Notes: generated from the letters alone by a model not told the origin. A DNA stretch of 22,006 nucleotides from Lachnospiraceae bacterium (GCA_016301965.1 JAEDOO010000016.1:1-22006); one strand, 5' to 3'; shown: positions 6,673-15,259, counted from the stretch's first letter. Numbers and translations: made by a program.

Positions 6673-7734
6673 TTATTTCTGTGGACCAAACATTTCATCT
6701 CTGAATGCGCCAACGTATGCCATACAGAAATCATCGTTGCCCAGCATAGCATCTGTAGCGAACAGAAGACCGATAAAGTCTCTCTCTCCGAACTCCGGAT
6801 CTACGCCGCCTTTAAGTTCTTCGAACAGACCCTCGATATCACGCTCTTCGTACTCTTCATCTACTTCCGGAGCGATGATACCGGCTTTCATAGCCAGTGC
6901 AACGTATGCCGGGTATAAGTACTTGCGATCCTCTTCTGCCAGCTTCTCAGCGATCGGAGCCAGATCCTGATCCTTGGTAACCTCTCCGTTAGCCATCAGA
7001 GCTTCTGTAGAAGCGATCAGGCCCATCAGAGCACGGTTCAGCGGATCGAAGATAGCGCTGTCCAGACCAGCCTTCATTGCCAGCACGGTAAAGGACTGGT
7101 TCAGGATCTTTCTGTAGGGCAGGTTGAAGGAAATGTTGGATACAGCACCGGTAATATGGATAGTCGGGTACTGTGCACGAATCGTGTCCATAACCTCTTC
7201 AACCATAGCAATACCATCCTCAGATGTACACAGCATCTCGATCAGGGGATCGATATGGATACGGCTGGGATCGATATTGTACTGTTTTGCCTTAGCCATG
7301 ATATCGTCGAATACTCTCAGTCTGTCAGCTGCGCTCTGCGGGATACCCTTATCGTCAGAAAGAAGAGCTACAACCTCCCACTCGGAATCAGCGATCAGCG
7401 GGAACAGGATATCGATCTTGTCGCCCTCTCCGGATACGGAGTTAATCAGACCCGGTTTCTTGCAGATACCGGATTTGTAAACCTCAGCCAGAACATTGGG
7501 GCTCGGGCTGTCCACAGCGATCGGAAGATCAGATACTTCCTGAATGCAGTCGATCATCCATTTGAGAGTTTCCACCTCCACATCCTCCTCAACGGATGCG
7601 CAGCAGTCGATGTATGTAGCGCCTGCTTTGTCCTGAGCGATAGCTCTCTGTTTGATAAACTCTGCATCTTTTTCAGCAATGGCCTTAGCCACCACCGGAA
7701 TAGATCCATTGATCTTTTCACCAATAATAATCAT
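6673..7734 (-). CDS. Methyltetrahydrofolate:corrinoid methyltransferase (pterin-binding, MtgA/AcsE-like)
   Basis: A 353-residue TIM-barrel protein of the pterin-binding family. Residues aligning with the folate-binding set of AcsE/MtgA are visible: D75 in AVDSPSP, N98 in LINSVSGE, D162 in HIDPLIEM and N200 in GAVSNISFNLP. It should transfer the methyl group between the corrinoid protein and tetrahydrofolate in the cytoplasm, feeding the Wood-Ljungdahl methyl branch. Family members are usually about 260-290 residues. Here an acidic stretch of about 70 residues (249-318) is inserted before the final helix (FIGLLFATDAMLGNDDFCMAYVGAFRD). That helix resembles LMGLIASTEALMAN just before the insert, as if duplicated. 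The start has AGGAGG 8 nt upstream. It is the second gene of the module, with its own promoter candidate at 7764-7792. Confidence 0.9.
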   Translation of the reverse strand: MIIIGEKINGSIPVVAKAIAEKDAEFIKQRAIAQDKAGATYIDCCASVEEDVEVETLKWMIDCIQEVSDLPIAVDSPSPNVLAEVYKSGICKKPGLINSVSGEGDKIDILFPLIADSEWEVVALLSDDKGIPQSAADRLRVFDDIMAKAKQYNIDPSRIHIDPLIEMLCTSEDGIAMVEEVMDTIRAQYPTIHITGAVSNISFNLPYRKILNQSFTVLAMKAGLDSAIFDPLNRALMGLIASTEALMANGEVTKDQDLAPIAEKLAEEDRKYLYPAYVALAMKAGIIAPEVDEEYEERDIEGLFEELKGGVDPEFGERDFIGLLFATDAMLGNDDFCMAYVGAFRDEMFGPQK

Positions 7735-7763
7735 CGTAATTGCCTCCTAAACATTATATGTCT

Positions 7764-7792
7764 ATAGTATCACATTCAAAGAAAAAGGTAAA
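7764..7792 (-). promoter_or_regulatory. Candidate promoter of the methyltransferase gene
   Basis: On the minus strand TTTACC and TACTAT are 17 bp apart, 30 bp before the start codon. A further TATAAT is just downstream. A short leader and the AGGAGG ribosome site follow. Confidence 0.5.
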
Positions 7793-7809
7793 CCAGATTT
7801 TGGTTATTC

Positions 7810-7825
7810 TGACAATTATTTGACA
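7810..7825. promoter_or_regulatory. Direct repeat TGACA-N6-TGACA, possible AraC-type operator
   Basis: Two copies of TGACA begin exactly 11 bp apart, one helical turn, 18-33 bp upstream of the -35. AraC-family activators commonly bind such direct half-sites next to the -35. Because the half-sites are only 5 bp, chance is possible. Confidence 0.35.
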
Positions 7826-7885
7826 TATCAATGTATTCCATTTTTTTACATCTGCCATATAGAAAGCAGCATACCTGATCTGCTT

Positions 7886-9676
7886 TTAGCAAAATTGATA
7901 CTCGCTCTCATCCAGGAACATAAGTTCATCCACATAGGTATCATTAAAATCGGGATCTGCAGCCAGTTCAAGGAATTCTACCCTTTCATGAAGACTGGCA
8001 CTTCTGTCATACTCCACTTCATTGAGAACCGCAATTTGCGCACCCTCACCGGCTGCGTTTCCAATCATATGGATACGATCCAGAAGTTCGGGTGGTAAAA
8101 GTCCGATTCTGCAGGCACTGGAGGCTCGCATATAGTTGCCAAATGCCCCTGCGATCAGTATCTCTTCGATATCAGTTTCCTGTATTCCCATTTTCTTGCA
8201 AAGAAGCACGATACCGGCGGCAATTGCAGCCTTGGCCTGTTGTACCTCACCGATATCTTTCTGTGTCAGATAGACTTTGTCCGTGATCTTAAAGGCATTC
8301 TTTCCGTCCACTTTGATGATACGATCCTGGTGTTTAACGGCATTTTCTTCCTCCAGTTCATCGGGATCCATCAGACGGCCGGTGTCTTCCACAAAACCTT
8401 CCTTTAAAAGCATGGCTACAATATCCATAAGACCGGAACCGCAGATACCTACAGCTTCTCCTCCGCCGATGGTACTGTATACGATCTCACCATCTTTCAT
8501 TTCAATATGATCCACAGCGCCTTTGGCTCCACGCATGCCGCAGGCGATCTTGGCGCCCTCAAAAGCGGGTCCCGCTGCTGTAGAGCAGGTGATCATTCTG
8601 TTTTTATTTCCAAGCACCATCTCACCATTCGTGCCGATATCGATCATCAAAGTCATCTTATCTCTATGCTCCATGTCACTGGCGATCAGACAGCCCACCG
8701 TATCCGCGCCCACAAAGCCGGCAATATTAGACAAAAAGATCAGTGTGCCTTCCGGATGAATGGCCAGCCCCACTTCCGAAGCGAGGCACATCATATTTTC
8801 ACGAACCGCCGGGTTATATGGGGCATGTACCAGAGAGGCCGGAGAAATATTCATAAACAGATGGTGCATACAGGTATTTCCCACCACAGAGATCTGATAG
8901 ATGTCTTTTCTCGCAATACCGATCTGTCTGGTCAACTCTCCCAGCATTTCATTCAGCGCTCTGCGAATACAGCCTGCCAGCTCATCTCCGCTTCCATTCT
9001 GAAGCACATGATCACTTCTGGCAATAACATCTGCGCCAAACTGGGCCTGCGGATTTAAGCGGCTGGTCACCGCCAGCTGCTCTCCCCTCACACTGTCCAA
9101 CAGATACCCTACTACAGAGGTCGTGCCGATATCAAACGCTGCCAGATAGCATTTTTTCCCTTTTTCCGCCAGCTCCATCACTCTGTCCTTGCACAGAATC
9201 ACTTCCGCCTCACGGTTATGCCCCTCCATAAAAGAATAGATGGATGAGATCACTGCGGGTGAAGCGGTAAAATCTGAAGCTCTACGGCCGGTGGCCTCAG
9301 AAAGCGCCATCTGTAAAAGTTCCCATTCCGAATCACTTCTGCCCACTTGGCAGCGTTTTCCCTTGACGGCCACATGCTGAATCATAGGCATAATGGGAAT
9401 CTTTCTCTCTACTCCTGTTGTCAGCAGGCTATGGCCGGTAGCCTTCAGAGAAGTATCCACTTCCATGTCACAGTCCGTGTGGATCTGACAGGCTTTCTGC
9501 ACACCATTATATTTTTCGCTTTTTACCTGAACCAGACATTTTCCGCAGGTTCCGTGGCCTCCGCAGGGGGCATCCGGTGCCGCTTCCGCGCGGATCAGTG
9601 CATCCAGAAGCGTAGCTGTTTCTTCACTCGTAAAGCTGCGTTTTTCTTTTACCAGAGTAATCGTATATTCCGCCAT
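7886..9676 (-). CDS. Corrinoid reductive-activating protein (RACo-like, [2Fe-2S] ferredoxin plus ASKHA domain)
   Basis: A 596-residue protein. The N-terminal ferredoxin domain has C38, C44, C47 and C63 (CGGHGTCGKC, C-x5-C-x2-C-x15-C), binding one [2Fe-2S] cluster. The central and C-terminal parts are an ASKHA ATPase fold (DUF4445). Its phosphate loops are FDIGTTSVVGYL near residue 200 and MIDIGTNGEMVLGN near 345, followed by CSTAAGPAFEGA and later GAFGNYMR. Relatives such as RACo and RamA-type activators use ATP to drive electron transfer onto Co(II) corrinoid and restore active Co(I). The start has TAGGAGGA 8 nt before ATG. It is the first gene of the module, so the activator, methyltransferase and corrinoid protein are made together. 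The electron donor is not encoded here. Confidence 0.93.
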   Translation of the reverse strand: MAEYTITLVKEKRSFTSEETATLLDALIRAEAAPDAPCGGHGTCGKCLVQVKSEKYNGVQKACQIHTDCDMEVDTSLKATGHSLLTTGVERKIPIMPMIQHVAVKGKRCQVGRSDSEWELLQMALSEATGRRASDFTASPAVISSIYSFMEGHNREAEVILCKDRVMELAEKGKKCYLAAFDIGTTSVVGYLLDSVRGEQLAVTSRLNPQAQFGADVIARSDHVLQNGSGDELAGCIRRALNEMLGELTRQIGIARKDIYQISVVGNTCMHHLFMNISPASLVHAPYNPAVRENMMCLASEVGLAIHPEGTLIFLSNIAGFVGADTVGCLIASDMEHRDKMTLMIDIGTNGEMVLGNKNRMITCSTAAGPAFEGAKIACGMRGAKGAVDHIEMKDGEIVYSTIGGGEAVGICGSGLMDIVAMLLKEGFVEDTGRLMDPDELEEENAVKHQDRIIKVDGKNAFKITDKVYLTQKDIGEVQQAKAAIAAGIVLLCKKMGIQETDIEEILIAGAFGNYMRASSACRIGLLPPELLDRIHMIGNAAGEGAQIAVLNEVEYDRSASLHERVEFLELAADPDFNDTYVDELMFLDESEYQFC

Positions 9677-9690
9677 TTCTTCCTCCTATC

Positions 9691-9705
9691 GTCTGTCGGA
9701 CAGAC
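9691..9705. promoter_or_regulatory. 15-bp palindrome in the leader of the activator gene
   Basis: GTCTGTC and GACAGAC flank one central base, a perfect dyad. It lies between the predicted transcription start (about 9717) and the ribosome site, where a bound repressor or an RNA hairpin would block expression of the whole module. Confidence 0.5.
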
Positions 9706-9723
9706 TGTTTTCTTCTGTTATTC

Positions 9724-9752
9724 ATCATAGCATATTTTGTTATTTTTTTCAC
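9724..9752 (-). promoter_or_regulatory. Candidate promoter of the methyltransferase module
   Basis: On the minus strand GTGAAA and TATGAT are 17 bp apart, ending 47 bp before the activator start codon. The -35 matches 4/6 and the -10 matches 5/6 of the sigma-A consensus. Confidence 0.5.
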
Positions 9753-9806
9753 CTGCAGAACCATCTAAAAGCATAGTATTCTCATATTTTTACAAAAAAG
9801 CAAAAA

Positions 9807-9832
9807 AAAGACAACCGGGAAGTTGTCTTTTT
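9807..9832 (-). terminator. Terminator at the end of the HU-to-ftsH gene series
   Basis: AAAGACAAC and GTTGTCTTT form a perfect 9-bp stem around a 6-nt loop. On the minus strand a run of eight T follows. It lies about 130 bp after the ftsH stop. The 9833-9963 stretch between contains no recognisable gene. Confidence 0.8.
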
Positions 9833-9963
9833 CCTGAGAACTGTATTCTCTTTTGGTGTAGCAAAAACTATATAATGTATTGGGGGGTTTTTACGGTTTT
9901 TATTATATGCCTTTATCTCCAAAAAGTCTGCACAAAGTTCATAAATATGGCAGGCACTTTTTG

Positions 9964-11808
9964 TCAACTTTCACCAATACACGGCATATCTGCCGCCGTT
10001 GAAAAGATCTCCTCAAATTCATTTCTATCAATCTTTTCTCTTTCCATCAATACACGGGCACATTCATGCAGTACATTTTCATGTTCTTTGACAATAGCCT
10101 TTGCCCGCTCATAGCAGTTTGCAATAATGTTACGGATCTCCTCATCAATAGATGCCGCCGTAGCTTCACTGAAGCCTTTCGTATGCCCCAGATCACGTCC
10201 AATAAACACCTCATCCGCATCATTTTCATAGGCTACCATACCTAATTTATGTGACATACCATAACGCGTCACCATAGCCTTTGCCAGCGCCGTGGCCTGC
10301 TTGATATCCTGCGAAGCGCCGGTCGTGATATCTTCAAAAATCAGCTCCTCCGCGATTCGGCCACCCAGGCAGACCATAATATGCTGCAGCATCTGCCCTT
10401 TTGTCTCAAACATATCATCCTTCTCCGGCAGCGGCATGGTATAGCCTGCTGCTCCCATGCCGGTAGGAATAATGGAGATCGTATATACCGGCTCCATATC
10501 CGGCAGTACATGAAACAGAATCGCATGCCCCGTCTCATGATAAGCCGTAATCTTTTTCTCTTTTTCAGAGATCACACGGCTCTTTTTCTCCATGCCGATA
10601 CCCACTTTGATAAAAGCGCTCTTAATATCCTGCTGCCGTATATACATACGATCATCTTTTGCCGCCAGTATGGCAGCTTCATTTAAAAGACTTTCCAGCT
10701 CAGCTCCGGTAAATCCCGCTGTTGTCTGTGCGATCTGGTGAAGATCCACATCCTCCGCCAGAGGTTTGTTTTTAGCATGCACTTTTAAAATTGCTTCACG
10801 CCCACGTACATCCGGTCTGGCCACTGCCACCTGCCGGTCAAAACGGCCCGGTCTGAGGATCGCCGGATCCAGTACATCCACACGGTTAGTGGCTGCCATA
10901 ACAATGATTCCCTCATTGACGCCAAAACCATCCATCTCTACCAGGAGCTGATTCAATGTCTGCTCCCGCTCATCGTGACTGCCGCCCATACCGGTACCTC
11001 TTCGTCTGGCTACCGCATCGATCTCATCGATAAAAATAATACAAGGGCTGTGTTTCTTGCCTTCTTCGAACAGATCACGCACACGGGACGCACCCACACC
11101 CACGAACATCTCCACGAAATCTGATCCGGAAATGCTGAAAAACGGTACACCCGCTTCTCCGGCAATTGCCTTGGCCATCAATGTCTTACCGGTTCCTGGC
11201 GGTCCCACCAGAAGGACACCCTTGGGAATTCTTGCACCGACCCGGGTATATTTCTGGGGATTTTTGAGGAAATCCACGATCTCCTTCAGATCCTCCTTCT
11301 CTTCTTCCAGACCGGCAACCTCTTCAAAGGTGATCTTTTTGTCCTTATCATCAGACAACTTTGCCCGGCTTTTTCCAAAATTCATCATTTTGGCATTAGA
11401 CCCGCCGCCATTCATAGAACGATTCATAAACATGATCATGATCATGACTACGACCATAGACAACAGAACAGGCAGCACTACATTGCCAAAGATGCTTTCT
11501 CCCGGCACATCATCCAGTGTATACTGCACACCATACGTCTGCAGAAGCTTTTCCACATCGCTGACATTGCTGACATAAAAATTTACTTCCTGTCCATCCT
11601 TAAGAACCGCGTCAACCGAACCGGTCGGAATCTCCCGATTCTGCTCAATTTCCACAGCCTGTATCTGCTCCTGCTCCACCGCTGTCTGAAACTCCTGCCA
11701 GGTATAAGCAGAACGGGTGGGCATATTGCCGGACAGATAGATGAACAGAACCACCAGAATCGCGCAAAACACCAGATAGCCGGTCCATATTCTTGATTGT
11801 TTTCCCAC
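9964..11808 (-). CDS. ftsH: ATP-dependent zinc metalloprotease FtsH
   Basis: A 614-residue membrane protease that extracts and degrades misassembled membrane proteins and some short-lived cytoplasmic proteins. Two transmembrane helices (about 10-26 and 107-128) flank the extracytoplasmic domain. The AAA module follows, with Walker A GPPGTGKT (202-209), Walker B IIFIDE (257-262) and the second region of homology ending RPGRFDR (319-325). The peptidase has the zinc motif HETGH at 424-428, and ..ITTGASQDI supplies the third-ligand region. The start is GTG at 11808-11806, with GAGGAG about 10 nt upstream. It follows hpt by about 48 bp in the usual tilS-hpt-ftsH order and closes the operon. Confidence 0.98.
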   Translation of the reverse strand: MGKQSRIWTGYLVFCAILVVLFIYLSGNMPTRSAYTWQEFQTAVEQEQIQAVEIEQNREIPTGSVDAVLKDGQEVNFYVSNVSDVEKLLQTYGVQYTLDDVPGESIFGNVVLPVLLSMVVVMIMIMFMNRSMNGGGSNAKMMNFGKSRAKLSDDKDKKITFEEVAGLEEEKEDLKEIVDFLKNPQKYTRVGARIPKGVLLVGPPGTGKTLMAKAIAGEAGVPFFSISGSDFVEMFVGVGASRVRDLFEEGKKHSPCIIFIDEIDAVARRRGTGMGGSHDEREQTLNQLLVEMDGFGVNEGIIVMAATNRVDVLDPAILRPGRFDRQVAVARPDVRGREAILKVHAKNKPLAEDVDLHQIAQTTAGFTGAELESLLNEAAILAAKDDRMYIRQQDIKSAFIKVGIGMEKKSRVISEKEKKITAYHETGHAILFHVLPDMEPVYTISIIPTGMGAAGYTMPLPEKDDMFETKGQMLQHIMVCLGGRIAEELIFEDITTGASQDIKQATALAKAMVTRYGMSHKLGMVAYENDADEVFIGRDLGHTKGFSEATAASIDEEIRNIIANCYERAKAIVKEHENVLHECARVLMEREKIDRNEFEEIFSTAADMPCIGES

Positions 11809-11856
11809 GTAACCTTTACTCCTCTTGTTTTAATCTTCCCTGCAAATACTCTGCCT

Positions 11857-12384
11857 TTATTCTTCCGGACAGATCACCCCGATATAGGGAAGATTTCTGT
11901 ATTTCTGTGCATAATCCAGACCAAATCCTACAACAAATTCATCCGGAATATTAAAGCAGACATAATCTGCCTTTACATCCACGATCCGGCGCTCCGGCTT
12001 ATCCAGCATACAGCACAGCTTCATGCTGGCCGGATTACGGTCATTCAGAACTTTCATCAGATAACTGAGAGTCCGCCCCGTATCCACAATATCCTCCACA
12101 ATAAGAACATCTTTTCCCTGCAGAGGCTCATCCAGGTCCTTTACAATCTTTACGACTCCGGAAGATTTTGTGCTGTTACCGTAACTGGACACAGACATAA
12201 AATCCATGGTCACCGGAATGGTAAGCCGTTTGGCCAGTTCACAGGTAAAAAAAACACTTCCCTTAAGAATACCCACCAGATGTATGCATTTTCCTGCATA
12301 ATCACGGTTGATCACTTCTGCCATTTCATCCAGTTTCCTGGACACTTCTTCTTCGCTTAATAATACTTTGATTTTATCACTCAT
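11857..12384 (-). CDS. hpt: Hypoxanthine phosphoribosyltransferase
   Basis: A 175-residue purine salvage enzyme converting hypoxanthine or guanine plus PRPP to IMP or GMP. The PRPP-binding motif VLIVEDIVDTGRTL and the LKGSVFF loop are intact, and the flexible loop FMSVSSYGNSTKSSG is present. Three ATGs are possible. I prefer 12384-12382 (MSDKIKV) because AGGAG lies 8 nt upstream and the length matches the family. The gene then overlaps the end of tilS by 8 bases, indicating translational coupling. In Firmicutes this gene and tilS sit together ahead of ftsH, as here. Confidence 0.97.
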   Translation of the reverse strand: MSDKIKVLLSEEEVSRKLDEMAEVINRDYAGKCIHLVGILKGSVFFTCELAKRLTIPVTMDFMSVSSYGNSTKSSGVVKIVKDLDEPLQGKDVLIVEDIVDTGRTLSYLMKVLNDRNPASMKLCCMLDKPERRIVDVKADYVCFNIPDEFVVGFGLDYAQKYRNLPYIGVICPEE

Positions 12385-13756
12385 GTTCATAGTCTCCTGT
12401 AATTGTAATCTCAAGAATTCTCTGTGTTTCCTCCGTCACTTTATATTCTGCGCCAATACGTTCTCCGATCAGCCAGACCACCGACGATCCGTCAGCCAGA
12501 ATCCAGAGACTGTCTCTTATGTGTTGTGGTATCTTGCGGTCAATCAGAAAACGATTCAGTTTCTTATGATGACCGGCATCATCTATGGTGATGACGTCTT
12601 CAGGCCTTCGTCTTCGCAACATAAGCCTGTTTTTGATTTTATCATAATCAAACCATTTCGTATACGTATTTTCTGGAATTTTTGCCGTATTTTGTAGCTT
12701 TATACATAATTCTATCCTGTTATTTTCAAAAGAAAAACAGCCTGGAGCCGTTAGCTCCAGAATTTCGTCCGATCCTTCTGTATCCGACTGCCTCCCAATA
12801 CAGATACCTTCTTTTTCTTTCCATGCAGTTATCCCGTCCGGAAGACAGATCTGTTTACCACAGGATGCAAAAAACAGTCCTTTCACGCTTCGGATATGTT
12901 CCCCCGTCACATCCTTTCGCCCACCTATTTGTTCCTCCACGGCACGTAAAATCAGACGCTGATGAAACAGCTCGGGTTCCTCTAACAGTGCTTCTGAAAG
13001 GAATATGCCATCCTTACGTTTCTGTACTATTTTATTCCAGACAGTATCCTCCACCGTGCGAAGATACTCTTCCGTCTGCTGCAGCAAAAGGGCCAGCTCT
13101 GCAATATGCTCAGTTGCGCCAGAATTGACCTTTTCTTCCAAAAGCGGCAGAATTTTATGACGAATACAGTTTCTCGTGTATGTTGTATCCGCGTTGCTCT
13201 CATCTTCCTGCCAGGTCATCTTCTTCTGCTCCAAATAAAAAAGAATTTCCTTTTTACTGACACACAGCAGCGGACGAATGATCCCGTCATTCATCGGACG
13301 AATCCCCCCCGCCCCGGTCAGACCACTTCCTCTCGCCATTTGAAACAGTACAGTCTCCGCCTGATCATTCTGATGATGCGCTACAGCAATGGCACCTGCC
13401 CCCCATTCTTCCTTCATCTCAGCAAAAATTCTATACCGTAAGTTACGTCCAGCCTCTTCTACACTGATTTTTTTCTCTCTGGCCTCCTTTGCAGCCGAAA
13501 CACGAAATATCCGGCAAGGAATCCCATAGCTTTGGCAATATGCTTCAACAAAAGCGGCATCCCGATCAGCATTTTCTCCCCGGAGACCATGGTGCACATG
13601 CACCGCATACAAAGACAGTCCATAGAGAGGAATCAGCTCACGCAATATTTCCATCAGACACAGTGAATCCGCGCCGCCGGAAAAACCCACCAGTATTTTT
13701 TTATTTTCCGGCACCATATGCCACTGCTCCATGAATCGTTCTACTTTTCTTATCAT
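12377..13756 (-). CDS. tilS: tRNA(Ile)-lysidine synthase
   Basis: A 459-residue enzyme that modifies C34 of tRNA-Ile(CAU) to lysidine using lysine and ATP, switching its codon from AUG to AUA. The PP-loop signature VGFSGGADSLCLM puts SGGADS at residues 26-31. The strings HHGLRGENADRDAAFVE and AVAHHQNDQAETVLF follow as in other TilS proteins. The C-terminal 100 residues (RRRRPEDVITIDDAGHHKKLNRFLID) are the tRNA-binding TilS C domain. The start ATG is preceded by AGGAG located in the last codons of spoIIE. Confidence 0.97.
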   Translation of the reverse strand: MIRKVERFMEQWHMVPENKKILVGFSGGADSLCLMEILRELIPLYGLSLYAVHVHHGLRGENADRDAAFVEAYCQSYGIPCRIFRVSAAKEAREKKISVEEAGRNLRYRIFAEMKEEWGAGAIAVAHHQNDQAETVLFQMARGSGLTGAGGIRPMNDGIIRPLLCVSKKEILFYLEQKKMTWQEDESNADTTYTRNCIRHKILPLLEEKVNSGATEHIAELALLLQQTEEYLRTVEDTVWNKIVQKRKDGIFLSEALLEEPELFHQRLILRAVEEQIGGRKDVTGEHIRSVKGLFFASCGKQICLPDGITAWKEKEGICIGRQSDTEGSDEILELTAPGCFSFENNRIELCIKLQNTAKIPENTYTKWFDYDKIKNRLMLRRRRPEDVITIDDAGHHKKLNRFLIDRKIPQHIRDSLWILADGSSVVWLIGERIGAEYKVTEETQRILEITITGDYEHE

Positions 13757-13761
13757 CTGTA

Positions 13762-15225
13762 TTACTCCTGTTTATCCCAGAAACCTGCCACCAATACGGT
13801 TCTGTCATCGGCAGGCTGTTTCTCCGTTTGCGGAATTAAAGAAAGTATCTCCTCACTCATCTTTTTGGGGGCTTTCTGTGTCAGATGCAGTAAAAGCTCC
13901 TGCCACGCATCCTCCTGTCCGTCACACAAAAAGGCATCCAGCACACCATCCGTCACCATAATAATATAGTCCCCCGGCTGAAGGCGTACTCTGACTTTTT
14001 CGTATCCGCTCTCTATTTTTAAACCCGGCGCCATTGTCGGAAGCGCTATACATTCCACCCGGCTGCGGCGAAGAATATAAGAGGCACAGGCCCCTGCTTT
14101 CATAAACTCACACACGCCGGTATACAGATTAACCTGGCAGACATCCAGCGTGGCATAGGTCTCCCGATCTTCCTGCAAAAGAAAAGACGTGTGTATCATC
14201 TGAAAAGCGGTTTCCTTAGAAAAGCCGCAGGCCATAAATTCCTCCAAAAGATTGAGTACCCGTTCACTGGTCTGCTCTGCCCGGGCACCGGATCCCATTC
14301 CATCAGACAGGCACAGCTGTACACTTCCGTCTCCGGCAAAAATGCTGTAATTGTCTCCGCACACCTTTTCTGACGCTCTAAAGGTGCGGCTTACACCGCA
14401 CAAAAGTTCATAGCGTACAGCTTCCGTAAAGCAGTACAGCGCATACTCTTCACTAATATACATTTTCTGGTTTTTATCCGCCATCAGATGGCGGCCTGTC
14501 AGATTTTCCAGAACTTCCTGCACTTCCTGCAGCGGCTTTGTCCCATGCTCTCTGGTGCGTAACGTCACAAAAAGCTTCAGCCGCCGATTATCCATCTCCA
14601 AAGACCAGGCTTCTCCCACGATCAGCCCCCGCCGATAAGCTGCGTTTTTCAGTTTTTTCTGCATACCTTCTCCCAGAGGCTGATATTTCTTTGCTTCTCT
14701 GGCCGACTGGCGCAGCATATGCGAGATTTCTCCCAGCTGCAGAGCTGTAGCTTCCTGCAGATCACGAAGCTGTTTTCTATGAAACTGTTCTGCATAGTAT
14801 TCCTGCATACAATAGGCCATGATCTGCGCAGTCTCCCGACCTCTGCTGCACCAGGAAAGCCATTCTCCCAATCCTTTTTCATACTGTTCCCATTTATTTT
14901 CATCCATCAAACGAATCAGCTCAGTGGCATATTTTTTTCGCCCGATCCGTCCTACCTTTTCACAATGCACACGATAATGGCAGTTTTCACAGGCTCTTCT
15001 CTGAAACAGTGTCCATACACTTTCCGTAACAGAAGCTGACGCCTCTTCCTGTGCATATAATTCTTCCGAAAGTGTCTGAAAAGCTTCTGCTTTCATCCAC
15101 AACAGCCTGTCCTGCGGCATCAGCCCGCTAAAACTTGTCTCCTTATCGTGAAAAAAAATTTTTGCCATGTTCTGCGCCGCCAGAAACAGGCCCGCTGCGA
15201 ACATGGCAAATATAATCTGCTGCAT
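13762..15225 (-). CDS. spoIIE: Stage II sporulation protein E-like PP2C phosphatase, short form
   Basis: A 487-residue protein. The C-terminal 200 residues are a PP2C/SpoIIE phosphatase domain: GDNYSIFAGDG, LSDGMGSGARA, LQPGDYIIMVTDGVLDAF and ending DDRTVLVAGF, with the metal-binding Asp residues present. A Cys motif at residues 79, 82 and 88 (CENCHYRVHC) matches the linker region of SpoIIE. Position between divIC and tilS is as in Bacillus, supporting orthology. SpoIIE there dephosphorylates SpoIIAA to free sigma-F in the forespore and binds FtsZ. This version has only one N-terminal hydrophobic segment (about 4-20), not the ten membrane spans of the 827-residue Bacillus protein. I start at ATG 15225 because GGGAGGG precedes it by 6 nt. 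The ATG at 15261 lies inside the promoter -10. Confidence 0.88.
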   Translation of the reverse strand: MQQIIFAMFAAGLFLAAQNMAKIFFHDKETSFSGLMPQDRLLWMKAEAFQTLSEELYAQEEASASVTESVWTLFQRRACENCHYRVHCEKVGRIGRKKYATELIRLMDENKWEQYEKGLGEWLSWCSRGRETAQIMAYCMQEYYAEQFHRKQLRDLQEATALQLGEISHMLRQSAREAKKYQPLGEGMQKKLKNAAYRRGLIVGEAWSLEMDNRRLKLFVTLRTREHGTKPLQEVQEVLENLTGRHLMADKNQKMYISEEYALYCFTEAVRYELLCGVSRTFRASEKVCGDNYSIFAGDGSVQLCLSDGMGSGARAEQTSERVLNLLEEFMACGFSKETAFQMIHTSFLLQEDRETYATLDVCQVNLYTGVCEFMKAGACASYILRRSRVECIALPTMAPGLKIESGYEKVRVRLQPGDYIIMVTDGVLDAFLCDGQEDAWQELLLHLTQKAPKKMSEEILSLIPQTEKQPADDRTVLVAGFWDKQE

Positions 15226-15259
15226 AAACCACCCTCCCCTGACACGATCGTCGGAGATC

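Noticed and set aside
8507..9058. 183-codon plus-strand frame inside the activator gene
   Set aside because: It is antisense to a well-conserved ASKHA region, has no ribosome site and no recognisable domain.
9833..9963. Small minus-strand frame after ftsH (61 codons)
   Set aside because: It runs through the terminator, has no ribosome site and no protein-like composition.
11057..11578. 173-codon plus-strand frame inside ftsH
   Set aside because: It is a shadow of the AAA domain on the opposite strand.
11797..12360. 187-codon plus-strand frame across hpt
   Set aside because: It is antisense to hpt and His/Ile-rich without any domain pattern.
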